DNA from: Clostridium sp. JN-1
GTDB lineage: Bacteria; Bacillota; Clostridia; Clostridiales; Clostridiaceae
DNA length: 64,000 nt
Direction of reading: 5' to 3'
Assembly: GCF_003718715.1 (NCBI RefSeq)
Contig: NZ_CP033465.1
Coordinates: forward strand, 2,232,001-2,296,000
Part shown: piece by piece, positions 37,019-46,395 of the stretch
Layout: each line of letters starts with the position of its first letter
Position numbering within the stretch: the first letter of the stretch is position 1
Notes under the pieces: generated by a model
The model's input: the letters and a program-made list of their open reading frames with translations, nothing else
Told to the model about the DNA's origin: nothing
Databases searched by the model: none
Made by a program: the position numbers and the translations under genes

Positions 37019-37976
37019 TAAAGCACCTAGCTGATATTATATTTTCAATTTCTAGAATATTACCCTTATCATCAACCCAATTATCTTTCTCTTTAGAAAA
37101 TGAAAATACATACAATACTGATTCGGCCAATACATTAGTTACAATAGCTAATCTGTAACTGTCTTTATACAAATTCATATTCTTATATTCATTTGAAGTT
37201 AGCTCAACTGATACATCACCGCTTGATGTTCCTTTAACTTCTACTTTTAATAATGTTCTTTTTTGCTTTACTTCTAAATCCCATCCAACATTATCTTTTT
37301 CAACAGATTTAACATCATAACCTAAATCACTATAATAATCAGTAACTTTCTTAACAGCTTCAGTTTCCACTTTCTTTTTTAAATCAATGTCTGTGCATCT
37401 TTTTAATAAGGTTTTTCTTTCAAGTTTTTTCTTCTTGTAATTATCAATAAATTTTGTAACTCTATTGCGAAAATCCTTCATGTTATCAGCATCTGCATAC
37501 CATACATTAGAATGTCCCATGCCTCCTTTTCCCCTCGGTATTGGTTCGAAAATCGTAATACGTTCATCTCGGTTCAATAAAACTGCATCTTCTGCATTAG
37601 CTTCTGCATAATAACCCAAATACTCATCAAGATATTTTCGTTCTTTCATTGTAGTTTCCTGGTAATCTCTATATACTGTTGCATTTTTATACCAACCTAC
37701 AATAAAAGTACCTCCGTTCTTGTGTGTTGCTGTAAAAATAAGTAATACACCTGATATTTTTTCTGCATCTTTACTTACACCTAATCTTTCAAGATTATTT
37801 CTTCCATTTGGCTGTACATAGCCATATACCTTACCATTAATTTTTTTAAAATTATAGATTTCATGACCATAACCATATTTTTCAACATAAGAACCGCCGC
37901 CATAAATTTCTGTATTTTCATTTATTCCTTCATAAAAGTCCATCCACGCCGTATTAAAAAACAATATTGGCTGCAT
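37014..37976 (-). CDS. DUF3883 domain protein, putative nuclease-like defence protein
   Basis: The ~320-aa protein has a C-terminal DUF3883 domain (VKKVTDYYSDLGYDVKSVEK, then GWDLEVKQ and LLKVEVKGTSS), which looks like a PD-(D/E)xK-type fold with the catalytic-like D...ExK (WDLEV / KVEVKG). The N-terminal part (GGGSYVEKYGYGHEIYNF, IFTATHKNGGTFIVGWYKNA) is of unknown type. Such proteins occur in restriction and defence islands. GGAGGGG lies inside the longer frame, so the start is the ATG of MQPILFFN. The stop codon lies in the end of repeat R3, hinting that the C-terminus was altered by its insertion. Confidence 0.7.
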   Translation of the reverse strand: MQPILFFNTAWMDFYEGINENTEIYGGGSYVEKYGYGHEIYNFKKINGKVYGYVQPNGRNNLERLGVSKDAEKISGVLLIFTATHKNGGTFIVGWYKNATVYRDYQETTMKERKYLDEYLGYYAEANAEDAVLLNRDERITIFEPIPRGKGGMGHSNVWYADADNMKDFRNRVTKFIDNYKKKKLERKTLLKRCTDIDLKKKVETEAVKKVTDYYSDLGYDVKSVEKDNVGWDLEVKQKRTLLKVEVKGTSSGDVSVELTSNEYKNMNLYKDSYRLAIVTNVLAESVLYVFSFSKEKDNWVDDKGNILEIENIISARCFI

Positions 37977-38099
37977 AGTATTCCCCTCCTTCATTCAACA
38001 CCGTAATTTTCATAATTCTAATCTATCAAATTTTCTTCTTTATTCTTTCTAAATTAATTTTTTATTTATAAACATAATCAACTGTATCCAATATACATT

Positions 38100-38361
38100 A
38101 TTTATCTAATTATACCACGTAAACCCATATTATTACTTATAGTTACAAAACAAGTATTACTATTTTGTAAAAATATACTAGGTTTACATATGGTGGACTT
38201 ACCTTGTAATGCCGTCCATATAAGTAATCTCATCATATAATCATATCTCTACAAGGTGTTAAAAGCATGTTCATTCTTTCACCTGTATACTACAAATGCT
38301 TAGAAATACTAGATAGAAACCTGTCCTTTTTGGGGTGGCAGTCAAAGTGCCCGAATATATA
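38100..38361. repeat. intergenic element R2, copy A
   Basis: From the promoter box to CCCGAATATA this matches 46396-47042, but lacks ~390 bp present there between ACTACAAAT and GCTTAGAAATACTAG. Paired arms TACCTTGTA/TACAAGGTG indicate RNA or DNA secondary structure. It forms the leader region of the DUF3883 gene and abuts direct repeat R1. Confidence 0.65.
38109..38157 (-). promoter_or_regulatory. shared defence promoter box, copy A
   Basis: On the minus strand TTTTGTAACTATAAGTA is followed by TAATATGGG and the extended -10 TGGTATAAT. TACTT and AAGTA flank the TTGTAA word as an inverted repeat. It lies ~130 bp before the DUF3883 start. Matching boxes occur at 46402, 62231 and 63721. Confidence 0.7.
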
Positions 38362-38591
38362 TTTGACTAAAAGGCCCTTGCCTAATTTTATCCATCTCCG
38401 CAGCGGTTGATATACCTAGGATTACGGTATTGCTTGTACCTTTTATCTCCTTAAAAGTACGCACTTTTTTCTGCCGGTTGTGTTACAGATCAAATATTAA
38501 ATTTAGCTATTTTATTAAAGATTTCTTACATATTTTAGTGATAACTATATAAACAATATTGATGTATAAAAATACTGATTAATGTATAATT
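38362..38591. repeat. direct repeat R1, copy 2
   Basis: About 230 bp, nearly the same as 32034-32275, beginning TTTGACTAAAAGGCC and ending near AATACTGATTAATG. It lacks the tandem GGTTGTGTTAC duplication. It lies between the GNAT gene and R2, on the side where copy 1 has a tRNA 3' end. Confidence 0.8.
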
Positions 38592-38625
38592 TATCGTTTT
38601 TCAATATCTACATTTAATATATTTA

Positions 38626-39063
38626 CTATAGGTATTTTTTAAAACCTTTGACCACATCATTATTGTATCCAATAGATTCATAAAACTTATGTGCATCTTT
38701 TCTTTTAAAAGCTGATACTAGCATTGTAAAATAACAATCTTCCTTCCTAGCAAAATCCTCAATAAATCTCATTAATGTTTTTCCAATCCCCATTCTCCTG
38801 CAATTATTTTTTACTATTACATTTTCGACAACCATAAATGGCTTACATTCTCCTCCAAGATCTTGACAAGTAATACCTAACAATGAGCCAACTAAATTCT
38901 TATCATTATCTTTTGCCCCAATTAACATATAGTTTTTATTTGAATTAATCCATGCAAACTTATCTTTAAATTTTCGAAAGTTTGTTTTTTTCCCTAAAAG
39001 TTGTTCATATAAACTTGATAAATCACTTAGATCATCATATGTTATCCTGCTTATAGTAATCAA
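38626..39063 (-). CDS. GNAT-family N-acetyltransferase
   Basis: The 145-aa protein has the GNAT fold: beta strands leading into MVVENVIVKNNCRRMGIGKT with the acetyl-CoA loop RRMGIG, and the C-terminal AHKFYESIGY motif. It transfers an acetyl group to an amine substrate that cannot be predicted. It is a single gene between repeat R1 and a hypothetical gene. The frame starts ATG with AAGGATGTGAAG upstream. It may be cargo of the island. Confidence 0.85.
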   Translation of the reverse strand: MITISRITYDDLSDLSSLYEQLLGKKTNFRKFKDKFAWINSNKNYMLIGAKDNDKNLVGSLLGITCQDLGGECKPFMVVENVIVKNNCRRMGIGKTLMRFIEDFARKEDCYFTMLVSAFKRKDAHKFYESIGYNNDVVKGFKKYL

Positions 39064-39163
39064 ATCTACTTCACATCCTTTTTTAATTCTAGCTTTATAG
39101 TATATTATAATTTAGGACTCTATATTTTTTATTGCTTTTATTGCTATAAACATTACAAAAAAT

Positions 39164-39201
39164 GCTTTCAAATAAAATATTATAATATCTTATTTGAAAG
39201 C
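39164..39201 (-). terminator. terminator of the 62-aa gene
   Basis: Perfect arms GCTTTCAAATAA and TTATTTGAAAGC; on the minus strand followed by ATTTTTTG. Confidence 0.75.
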
Positions 39202-39247
39202 TTATATATTTTTAAAAAAGTAAATGCCTAATTCATTTTTTATAATC

Positions 39248-39436
39248 TTAGTAGTATTCAGTTGATACCTTTATATTATCTATTGAAACATAATCATTTT
39301 TAATGAAATCAACTTTCTTTAAAATATCAATAGATTCTTGTAATACCTTTCTCTTAGATGCACTTAAATCATCTATACTTAAAAGATTCTCTTCAGCTAT
39401 AGTTAAATCCTCAATAAATAAGTTGTCCTCAATCAT
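39248..39436 (-). CDS. small acidic protein, 62 aa, unknown
   Basis: The product, starting MIEDNLFIEDLTIAEENLLS, is acidic and probably helical, with ASKRKVLQESIDILKKVDFI in the middle. The ribosome binding site is weak (AAGTGG). A clean terminator directly downstream on the same strand supports real transcription. It lies between the GNAT and HTH genes. No family is recognised; an antitoxin-like role would be speculation. Confidence 0.45.
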   Translation of the reverse strand: MIEDNLFIEDLTIAEENLLSIDDLSASKRKVLQESIDILKKVDFIKNDYVSIDNIKVSTEYY

Positions 39437-39518
39437 TGACCACTTAATACGGCATCATCAAAATACTCACATGTATACTCATATTATGAAAATATAAAAT
39501 ATATTTGACAGCTTAGTT

Positions 39519-39920
39519 TTATTCACTATAGACTTCATAAATATCTATTATATCATCTAAAAAGCCAAATATTCTTTTATCCTTATCACTTAATTCATAT
39601 TCTTCTGCTGCATTATCAGATGCGGCAATTTTTTGATTGCCTTTTGATTCTTCATAGTTGTAATTTATTAACTCTTCAAGTTTTATATTAAGAATTATAA
39701 TAATTTTATCAACTTGTTTCTTGAGAATTTTATTATTATCTATTTCACCTTTAATTAGCTTATCAATAGTTAAGATTGAAACACCGGTTAATTTTGAAAT
39801 TGATGATTTAGTATATCCATTATCCTTAATAAATTGAAGCAGATTAGAGCCTATTTTATATCTATTATCATAAATATAACAATTCAATTGCTTTTCATTA
39901 TACTTTTTTGTTAATTTCAT
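39519..39920 (-). CDS. helix-turn-helix (XRE-like) protein, 133 aa
   Basis: Residues ~30-75 form an XRE-type HTH: GSNLLQFIKDNGYTKSSISK, then LTGVSILTIDKLIKGEID. The C-terminal third is acidic (DNAAEEYELSDKDKR) and may bind a partner. It starts at ATG with TGAGGTGACAGT upstream. Its direction and proximity to the acidic 62-aa gene (gap ~80 bp) allow a shared transcript. It may regulate itself or neighbouring island genes; no operator could be assigned. Confidence 0.7.
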   Translation of the reverse strand: MKLTKKYNEKQLNCYIYDNRYKIGSNLLQFIKDNGYTKSSISKLTGVSILTIDKLIKGEIDNNKILKKQVDKIIIILNIKLEELINYNYEESKGNQKIAASDNAAEEYELSDKDKRIFGFLDDIIDIYEVYSE

Positions 39921-40042
39921 ACTGTCACCTCACATAGTTATATTATAAAATATATCATATAATAGAATATATCCCTATAGAAATGTTTAATTAAGTTACC
40001 TGATTATAAGTAATGTTATATTTCAAATTAATTAGTTATGTA

Positions 40043-40324
40043 AATCTGAAGCACTGGTCAAGCTTTAACTCTTCGCACACTCAGACAAAAAGCTTGACCA
40101 GTGCCTTTAATTTTAATGGGATGCTCCGCCCCAAACCCAGGAAGTAATACTCCTCCGTCTTATAATAGGCTCGGATTTCCTCGCGAGGAAGCTTTGGACA
40201 AGCGCTTTCTTTTTCACTTGCCTACTTCATCAATAATCATTAAAAATAAGATATTTCATAAATGCAAATATAGTACTTACCTCTACAGTGTTCAAAACAA
40301 AGGCTAGTCCAAAGACAAATTATA
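40043..40324 (+). repeat. dispersed element R3, copy 2
   Basis: Same hairpin start (CACTGGTCAAGCTTT/AAAGCTTGACCAGTG) and end (GGCTAGTCCAAAGACAAATT) as copy 1. Directly after the hairpin an open frame MGCSAPNPGSNTPPSYNRLG with FPREEALDKRFLFHL runs through the element; copy 3 keeps this frame despite many substitutions. There is no ribosome binding site before it. Confidence 0.8.
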
Positions 40325-40960
40325 CAAATATTATTTCTACAATTACAAAACTGGCCACTACATTTATTTATGTAAAATATCATAAATGTATATCTATAAA
40401 ATTAGAATATAATAAAATATCTTTTGCTTTATTACTAATAAAAATTACTGAATGTAGATACTATTATACTAATATGCATATTTAATTACATTTGTATATT
40501 TCAAATAATAAACCACTGTATATTTTATTCAAACGCCAGCACTTTTTTAGTCCTCGTAAGCCTTATAACAATTAAGTTTTCAAATAAAATAAAAGGAAGG
40601 CTTCCTGTGGATAAAGTGCTTCCTTAATAATTCATAAAAAGTTCCTGTCTTAACTGTACTGCCTGTGTATTCCTCTGGGGTCTTCCCTCTACGCACAAAA
40701 GTATTTAATTAAATTGGATTTTTCACACACGATTGGCGCCTTTGACAAGCCCAGGGCTAGTCCACCTTATACATGCCCTTTACAGGGTAGACATAAGGAC
40801 GGCTTGGTATGAAAAACAATCCAAAATGTTATTCTTAATTACTAACTATATGGATAATTGTAAATTTATCATCAACTACTAGATACAATACTTTATTCAA
40901 ACCCATTTTATTGCCTTTAGTGAAATTTCTTAAATTTAAGTATCCATTTTCCAACTAACT
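40325..40960. ncRNA. gene-free region with strong structure (possible ncRNA)
   Basis: No protein gene is seen. From ~40530 to 40830 inverted segments abound: GCACTTT with AAAGTGC and, nested, AAGCCTT with AAGGCTT (about 40536-40612); CCTTAT with ATAAGG around GCCCTTTACAGGG (about 40764-40797); and GGATTTTTCA with TGAAAAACAATCC bracketing 40710-40823. GGGCTAGTCCACC echoes the ends of R3. It is downstream of the CHAT gene and may be its 3' UTR, a structured RNA or a decayed mobile element. Confidence 0.4.
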
Positions 40961-42262
40961 TTAATTGAACCAAAAAACTTCCGATATGCAATCTCTATCA
41001 ATCTTATCATATTCCTTTTTATCATTACGCCATTCTAATTCATAATCATATTCATTCTTAGTTATGTCAATCATCATATCTATTATACTTTTATCCTCTA
41101 CAGAATTTCGAGCTAATGACACAGTCTTTATATTTGCAGAAATGCCACAAATCTTTGTTCTATGAGCAATAATAAATTTTGTTTTAGTTTTATCTAACAG
41201 TTTATAATATGAACTCTCAAAACTCTCCGATCCTTCAGGTCCTTCTACGTCATCGCTACCTTTACCTCTAAAACTAAATCCACGTATCGCATTGCAACAA
41301 TTAAAGATAATTCCACGAGGAGGATTTTTATCTAATATGCTTACAAAATCAATATGTCGTAATGTTTTAGCGTTCTCATTGCATTCTATGCCAATTTCTC
41401 CATCTAAATATCCCCTTGGATAAAATGGAGGAGTATTTATTCCTGTGTCTACGCCATGTCCTGTATAGATAAGTAAATATGGCTCATTTATTTTAGTTAG
41501 TTCAGTTCCAACAGTATCTAAAGGGCAATTTTGAGGAAATATATCAACTGTATACTCTACACCATCTTTAATATGATGAATATTACCCCCCCCAAATGCC
41601 CTAATATAAGAGTAATCATAATTATCCAGTTCACCAAATAATTCATAAATTTTCTTAAGCTCAAAATCGAAACTGAGTTTCTCTTCTCCTGAATAATCCC
41701 TTCCTAAGATAATAGCAATTCTTTTGGGTAATTTTTCATTGAGGCTACATATATTAGGCTTCTTTAAAGAAGATTTTAATATAAGCAATTTTACATCTTC
41801 TTCATTAGCTACAACTTTTAAATGCTCAAGAGGAAAAGTTAATGAAGAAGCCATGTTTACTCCGACAATTATTCCTAATTTATGTTCTGAACTCTTAGCA
41901 TTCGTTAAGAACTTTTCCCATACAGCCTTAAGATTACCATTACAAGTAATAAGTTCTAAAACTCTATTACTTGTAAAGTCCATAAGTTTTTCTGTATCTA
42001 TTTTTTTATTTGATATTCCAATTAAATTAATCGCTGTTGAATAATAACAACTAATACTCTCTGCCAAATTTTCAAACCATTTTATTTCTCCATCAGCTTC
42101 ACTAATTAATTTTTCAGTATTCGAACTAATAAAATGCCTGAGTTTTATAAGGTAATTATTTTCTCCTGAAGATTCTTTTTCAATTGATACTTCTAATACA
42201 ACTAACCTAGGCAAGTTGTTTTGTAAATTTTCATCTAAGTCCTCTAAAAACAACCTACTCAT
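40961..42262 (-). CDS. CHAT-domain (caspase-like) protease
   Basis: The 433-aa protein has a caspase/CHAT-like C-terminal half with the catalytic histidine in YLLIYTGHGVDTG (~268) and cysteine in GIIFNCCNAIRGFS (~320). The N-terminal ~190 residues are alpha/beta and unassigned. CHAT proteases act as effectors in several phage defence systems (for example with CRISPR Cas7-11 or gasdermins), cutting a partner protein when activated. The start codon overlaps the stop of the helical-repeat gene (ATGAGTAG), so the three genes of the operon are made together. The likely substrate is one of the two partners, which is inference. Confidence 0.8.
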   Translation of the reverse strand: MSRLFLEDLDENLQNNLPRLVVLEVSIEKESSGENNYLIKLRHFISSNTEKLISEADGEIKWFENLAESISCYYSTAINLIGISNKKIDTEKLMDFTSNRVLELITCNGNLKAVWEKFLTNAKSSEHKLGIIVGVNMASSLTFPLEHLKVVANEEDVKLLILKSSLKKPNICSLNEKLPKRIAIILGRDYSGEEKLSFDFELKKIYELFGELDNYDYSYIRAFGGGNIHHIKDGVEYTVDIFPQNCPLDTVGTELTKINEPYLLIYTGHGVDTGINTPPFYPRGYLDGEIGIECNENAKTLRHIDFVSILDKNPPRGIIFNCCNAIRGFSFRGKGSDDVEGPEGSESFESSYYKLLDKTKTKFIIAHRTKICGISANIKTVSLARNSVEDKSIIDMMIDITKNEYDYELEWRNDKKEYDKIDRDCISEVFWFN

Positions 42263-44645
42263 TTAATTCACCTATATGTTTATAATAATATTCTTTCAAT
42301 GCATTAGGAAACCATTCAATTTCTTTATCATCTATTCCAGAGCATTTCACTAAACTATCAAGATCATTAGCCTCTAATTTTATATCATTTATAAAATTAT
42401 GATACCATGCCTTTATAAGAAATATTTGCCAATGTGGCTTATAACTGCTTTCCAAATGCCTACATAAAGTCTTCATTTTGTCGCTATAAATTTCCATTCC
42501 TAGTTTCTTACTACTCAGTATCCTAACAAGCGAAAACCCATATATTATAACTTTTTCATTATAATTATTTTGTATTTCATCTTTTCTAAAACCTCCGCTA
42601 AAAGCACCAGTTGCATTGAAATTATTTATAAGATTCGCCAAATCATATCCGTTCCTATCATACAGCCATCCACATATTTGAACTTTTAGTAATCTATCAT
42701 CTAACTTACTAGGGTATCTATAATGCTTTTGTCCATACATACATAATCTAGATAGAGCCTCATTTAAATATTTCACTTGTGCTTCTGTATTTTTCATGCT
42801 AAATGCCATTTGTAAATTTGAGTATGTTAATACCAACTTAAGTCTTCTAAATTCTTCTTCACTCAACTTTTCACTATTTACTTCAGAAATCAATTCAATT
42901 GCTTCTTTATACATTTCAATTTGATATAAATCACATGACCTATCTATGAGTTCAGAAGTTCTCAAAGTATATCTCTCAATTTCAAGAACATCTCTAAGAT
43001 GATTTAACAGTATCTCCTTTATATCTTCTACATGAATCTCTACTATTATATTTGCAAGTACATTTGAGTCATATATCCAATTTATTATCTCTTGATAATT
43101 TTTCTTAAATATATTTAAATTTTGATCTGCAAGTTGTCCAAGATATTGAGATAGCTTTTCTACTAACAACTTCTGACTATCTCCTATATAATGATCAGGT
43201 AGTTCTCTTATTATTTCAATCACAAAATTAAAAACTCCACTCAAAAATTGGTCATCTATCGCATTACCGTTTCTAATCTCAAGTAAAATAATTTTTTCTG
43301 TAAGTATTCCATGAACTACTGACCGATTCACTTCATTCAAATACCTTTGGTAATCATGATTTTCTTTAAATTTTTTCAAACTATTAGGTGAAGATATTTT
43401 CTTTTGATCGTTTAAGTATGTTTTCATAACCTCATCTTCAAAACATAACATAATAGCATTAGCAAGTTCGTCAATAAGGCTCAAGGTAAGCTTTCCACTG
43501 AAGTAAAGGTTTGAGTTATCATTTGACTCTTCCTCCCAAAAGGAGGGATACTCACCAATAATAAACTTTCTAATATCTTTTGCTTTCTCACTTTCTATCT
43601 TGTCAAGGATATTTGCAAGCACCAATGCTGCGTATCTTTCCTCTTTGTTTACTTTCCCTTTCAGATTGCATAAAAAGCATGCTTTTATTGTTGTAAAACT
43701 TATGCTTTTTAATTTGATATTCTTTCCAGTACAACTTAACATCTCAAATAAAGCTTTTTTTGCTTCTTTACTTCCAGTAACAGAAGGCCTCTTAATTCCA
43801 AAACTATCATTTACTAAATCAGCACATACACAAGAAATAATATTTAAAGAATCTTCTATACTTAAATTATCAAAAACTAACGAAGTAAATTTATTAGTAA
43901 AATGTAACAAATCATCTATATCTTTTAATATTCGATAACCACTTTCCCACAAATGTGCCAAGAGCACCCCTCGTTTTTCTAAAGCTAAACCTGCAGTTAT
44001 TATAACTGTTTCTTCAATTATATCATCCGCTAGCTGTTCATGTCTGAATCTATCAATAGATCTTAATGGCCAAAGAATAGAAGTATTTTTATCATTAATT
44101 TTCTGGAATTCTTCCCTGCTACACAGTAAAACAGCATCCAAAACATATACTAATTCTTTAGGCAGCAACCTTTCTGTTTCAAAACATAAAGTACTTCCTT
44201 GATAAGACATATATATTTCATATCCAGATACTATATTCTTGCATTTATTATAAAGTTCCAGCCTCCATTTTTTTTCATACGGTTGCTCGAATGAAAGATT
44301 ATCTTTTTCTTCTAGTTTTGGTATACGGTCAACCAAAACTTTAATAAAATCTAATCTTTTCTCAATGGGAATATTTTTCCTGAAGTACTCAACAAAATTT
44401 ATTCCACCAAACAACTGGCTAAATGATAGAAAAGAAGCAATCTTAAGAATCTTATCCTCAGTTCTCCAAAATTCGGTCTGAAAAATAGTTTCAAACTTCT
44501 TAGTTATATGTTCTGAACCTATGGATGTAAGTTTTATTCTTTTTTGATATTCATCAATATATTCTGCATAACCATTTTCAACCAGATCACTAATGCTTTT
44601 ATCTTCTTGAATAAAGCAAATATACTCATCATAAAAAGAAGTCAT
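42255..44645 (-). CDS. large helical-repeat protein of the CHAT operon
   Basis: The 796-aa protein has no recognised enzymatic motif. It is almost wholly alpha-helical; a region at ~590-700 (SCDLYQIEMYKEAIELISEV, then LTYSNLQMAFSMKN) resembles TPR repeats. Such proteins commonly serve as sensor or adaptor scaffolds beside CHAT proteases. Both ends overlap neighbours by a few bases (ATGA with the PLD gene upstream, ATGAGTAG with the CHAT gene downstream), which implies fixed stoichiometry. The N-terminus (ISDLVENGYAEYIDEYQKRI) may form a winged-helix-like unit. Family unknown. Confidence 0.7.
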   Translation of the reverse strand: MTSFYDEYICFIQEDKSISDLVENGYAEYIDEYQKRIKLTSIGSEHITKKFETIFQTEFWRTEDKILKIASFLSFSQLFGGINFVEYFRKNIPIEKRLDFIKVLVDRIPKLEEKDNLSFEQPYEKKWRLELYNKCKNIVSGYEIYMSYQGSTLCFETERLLPKELVYVLDAVLLCSREEFQKINDKNTSILWPLRSIDRFRHEQLADDIIEETVIITAGLALEKRGVLLAHLWESGYRILKDIDDLLHFTNKFTSLVFDNLSIEDSLNIISCVCADLVNDSFGIKRPSVTGSKEAKKALFEMLSCTGKNIKLKSISFTTIKACFLCNLKGKVNKEERYAALVLANILDKIESEKAKDIRKFIIGEYPSFWEEESNDNSNLYFSGKLTLSLIDELANAIMLCFEDEVMKTYLNDQKKISSPNSLKKFKENHDYQRYLNEVNRSVVHGILTEKIILLEIRNGNAIDDQFLSGVFNFVIEIIRELPDHYIGDSQKLLVEKLSQYLGQLADQNLNIFKKNYQEIINWIYDSNVLANIIVEIHVEDIKEILLNHLRDVLEIERYTLRTSELIDRSCDLYQIEMYKEAIELISEVNSEKLSEEEFRRLKLVLTYSNLQMAFSMKNTEAQVKYLNEALSRLCMYGQKHYRYPSKLDDRLLKVQICGWLYDRNGYDLANLINNFNATGAFSGGFRKDEIQNNYNEKVIIYGFSLVRILSSKKLGMEIYSDKMKTLCRHLESSYKPHWQIFLIKAWYHNFINDIKLEANDLDSLVKCSGIDDKEIEWFPNALKEYYYKHIGELNE

Positions 44646-46213
44646 TTTTTAACGCTCTCCTTCCTACTTATTATTGACGGACCTGGAAAAATTTCAATGC
44701 CATTAGGTTGCATCTTATAAAAGTTACCTTCCCAAGCCTTCTCAAATTCAGATGCTACTTCTTCAGGAAGTTCTCCATCCATACGATAGATTGTTGTGTG
44801 ATAATTTCCTAAGTCTTTTATTGAACTTCCTAAACTCCACACAGACATATCTGAAATTATAAACCTATCATGAAATGTATGTCTGTCCTTTTTATACCAG
44901 TTTCTTACTTTAAAATTCTTCAAATGCTCTATATTGTTCCCAGCGAACTTGTTTATAGAATTAAATATTTTAAAACTTCTCTTCATACTTTTCAGTATAC
45001 TTATAGCATTATTACTACTTAAATCTGTATCTTCCTCACACTCACTAAGTAAAAATCTTATATCCATTGATGGATTCGTTATGGCCATACGTATTATCAC
45101 ATCAATGACCGAGTCGTCTAAATACGGATCCCACAACCACAAACGCTCTCTTGCACTATCAAATATTTTATTTTTCAATATATTCATCAAAACCTTTTTC
45201 TCGTCTTCACCTACTGCTCTGACAAAAATACTACCTAAATCCTTAAGATGCCTTGCTGTATTTGATTTTATTCTATCATACTCATCATTAATCCATGGCT
45301 GCATTTTACAGTCACCATTTACTTTTATTGGTCTATCTCTAACAACAATATCTTCTGACTCTTCACCTTTCGGAGTATTAACAATCAATTTTCCAGTTAC
45401 AATTCCCATATCCATATGTATTCTTCTTATTAATACGTGTTTTTCTCTTGCTTTTAGAATCCATATATCTTTTTCATCTTTTTCATAAATTTCATATCCA
45501 AGTGAAGTAGGTGGAAAAGGAGCATCAAATACTATGAATCTTTTATCACCTAGGTAGTAAAGATTTTTTCGTGTAGCTTCTTTACCTTCATTAAGCTCAA
45601 TTATTATTATTCTTTCAGTTTTATTCAATTCTCCCTTTAAAACAAAAATAACTTTTTCGTTGTCAGGGTTAAATCTTATATCAGTTTCATATTTAATTCC
45701 TTCTTCAAGGTATAATATAGAACCAATAAAATCATTAAGATTTTCGACATCCATCCCAGTATATTTATTTATAAATTTATAAATTTTTCCCAGACTCTGC
45801 TTATTTATATCAAATCCTAGTCTATACCATTGAGTTAAATAAAACCCCTTATTATAATTTCCCGGCCATAAGCCTTTATCTATCGTAGATCCTGTTTCAT
45901 TACTAAAAAACACAGGATCCCTTTTTAATAGTTTTCCAAAATTAACCTCAATCGGTTCCTTATTGCAACTAAAGCTATACTTACTGTCCTTATAAATTTG
46001 TCTTAGCATTTCATGTCCCTTATCTACACTTATGGTAATCCTAAACAATTTGATATGTTTAGGGCCATCAATTTTTGTCCATATACTGCAATATAAGGAA
46101 CCCTCTCTTTTTTTTGCAATTGTAAAAATACTGTCATAATTATCGTCTTTTTTAATAGCAAAAATACAAATTTCTATATAGTTGATTTCTTCTTTTATAT
46201 CAAAAAGTCCCAT
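44642..46213 (-). CDS. VPA1262-like protein with C-terminal PLD-type domain
   Basis: The 523-aa protein begins MGLFDIKEEINYIEICIFAI, recalling the VPA1262 N-terminal family. Its C-terminal ~170 residues look like a single phospholipase D-type half: RERLWLWDPYLDDSVIDVII and then FHDRFIISDMSVWSLGSSIK, where HxR(x)D replaces the usual HxKxxxxD. Single-motif PLD proteins in defence loci are often nucleases working as dimers. GGAGGTGAG precedes the ATG. It is the first gene of the operon, ~190 bp behind a promoter box shared with three other island units. Nuclease activity is a prediction. Confidence 0.65.
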   Translation of the reverse strand: MGLFDIKEEINYIEICIFAIKKDDNYDSIFTIAKKREGSLYCSIWTKIDGPKHIKLFRITISVDKGHEMLRQIYKDSKYSFSCNKEPIEVNFGKLLKRDPVFFSNETGSTIDKGLWPGNYNKGFYLTQWYRLGFDINKQSLGKIYKFINKYTGMDVENLNDFIGSILYLEEGIKYETDIRFNPDNEKVIFVLKGELNKTERIIIIELNEGKEATRKNLYYLGDKRFIVFDAPFPPTSLGYEIYEKDEKDIWILKAREKHVLIRRIHMDMGIVTGKLIVNTPKGEESEDIVVRDRPIKVNGDCKMQPWINDEYDRIKSNTARHLKDLGSIFVRAVGEDEKKVLMNILKNKIFDSARERLWLWDPYLDDSVIDVIIRMAITNPSMDIRFLLSECEEDTDLSSNNAISILKSMKRSFKIFNSINKFAGNNIEHLKNFKVRNWYKKDRHTFHDRFIISDMSVWSLGSSIKDLGNYHTTIYRMDGELPEEVASEFEKAWEGNFYKMQPNGIEIFPGPSIISRKESVKK

Positions 46214-46395
46214 AAACTCACCTCCATTTATAACACTAGAAAAATAATTTACCTATATATAATAGTAGACTGATCATTTGTTATAATTTAGAGTATAATA
46301 TCATTTTACAAAATTTACTTTTTCACTCATATTAAGCCTCTAATTATATACATAACCCACCATATCTACTGCACATCTATTTAGCAAAATTATAC

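Noticed and set aside
40101-40307. 68-codon frame in R3 copy 2 as an ordinary gene
   Set aside because: It lacks a ribosome binding site and is disrupted in copy 1; kept only as a property of the repeat, not as a gene.
44642-46213. PLD-like protein as the missing DrmC of the DISARM operon
   Set aside because: It is coupled to the CHAT operon, lies ~5 kb beyond the methylase behind its own promoter, and is much larger at its N-terminus than DrmC.
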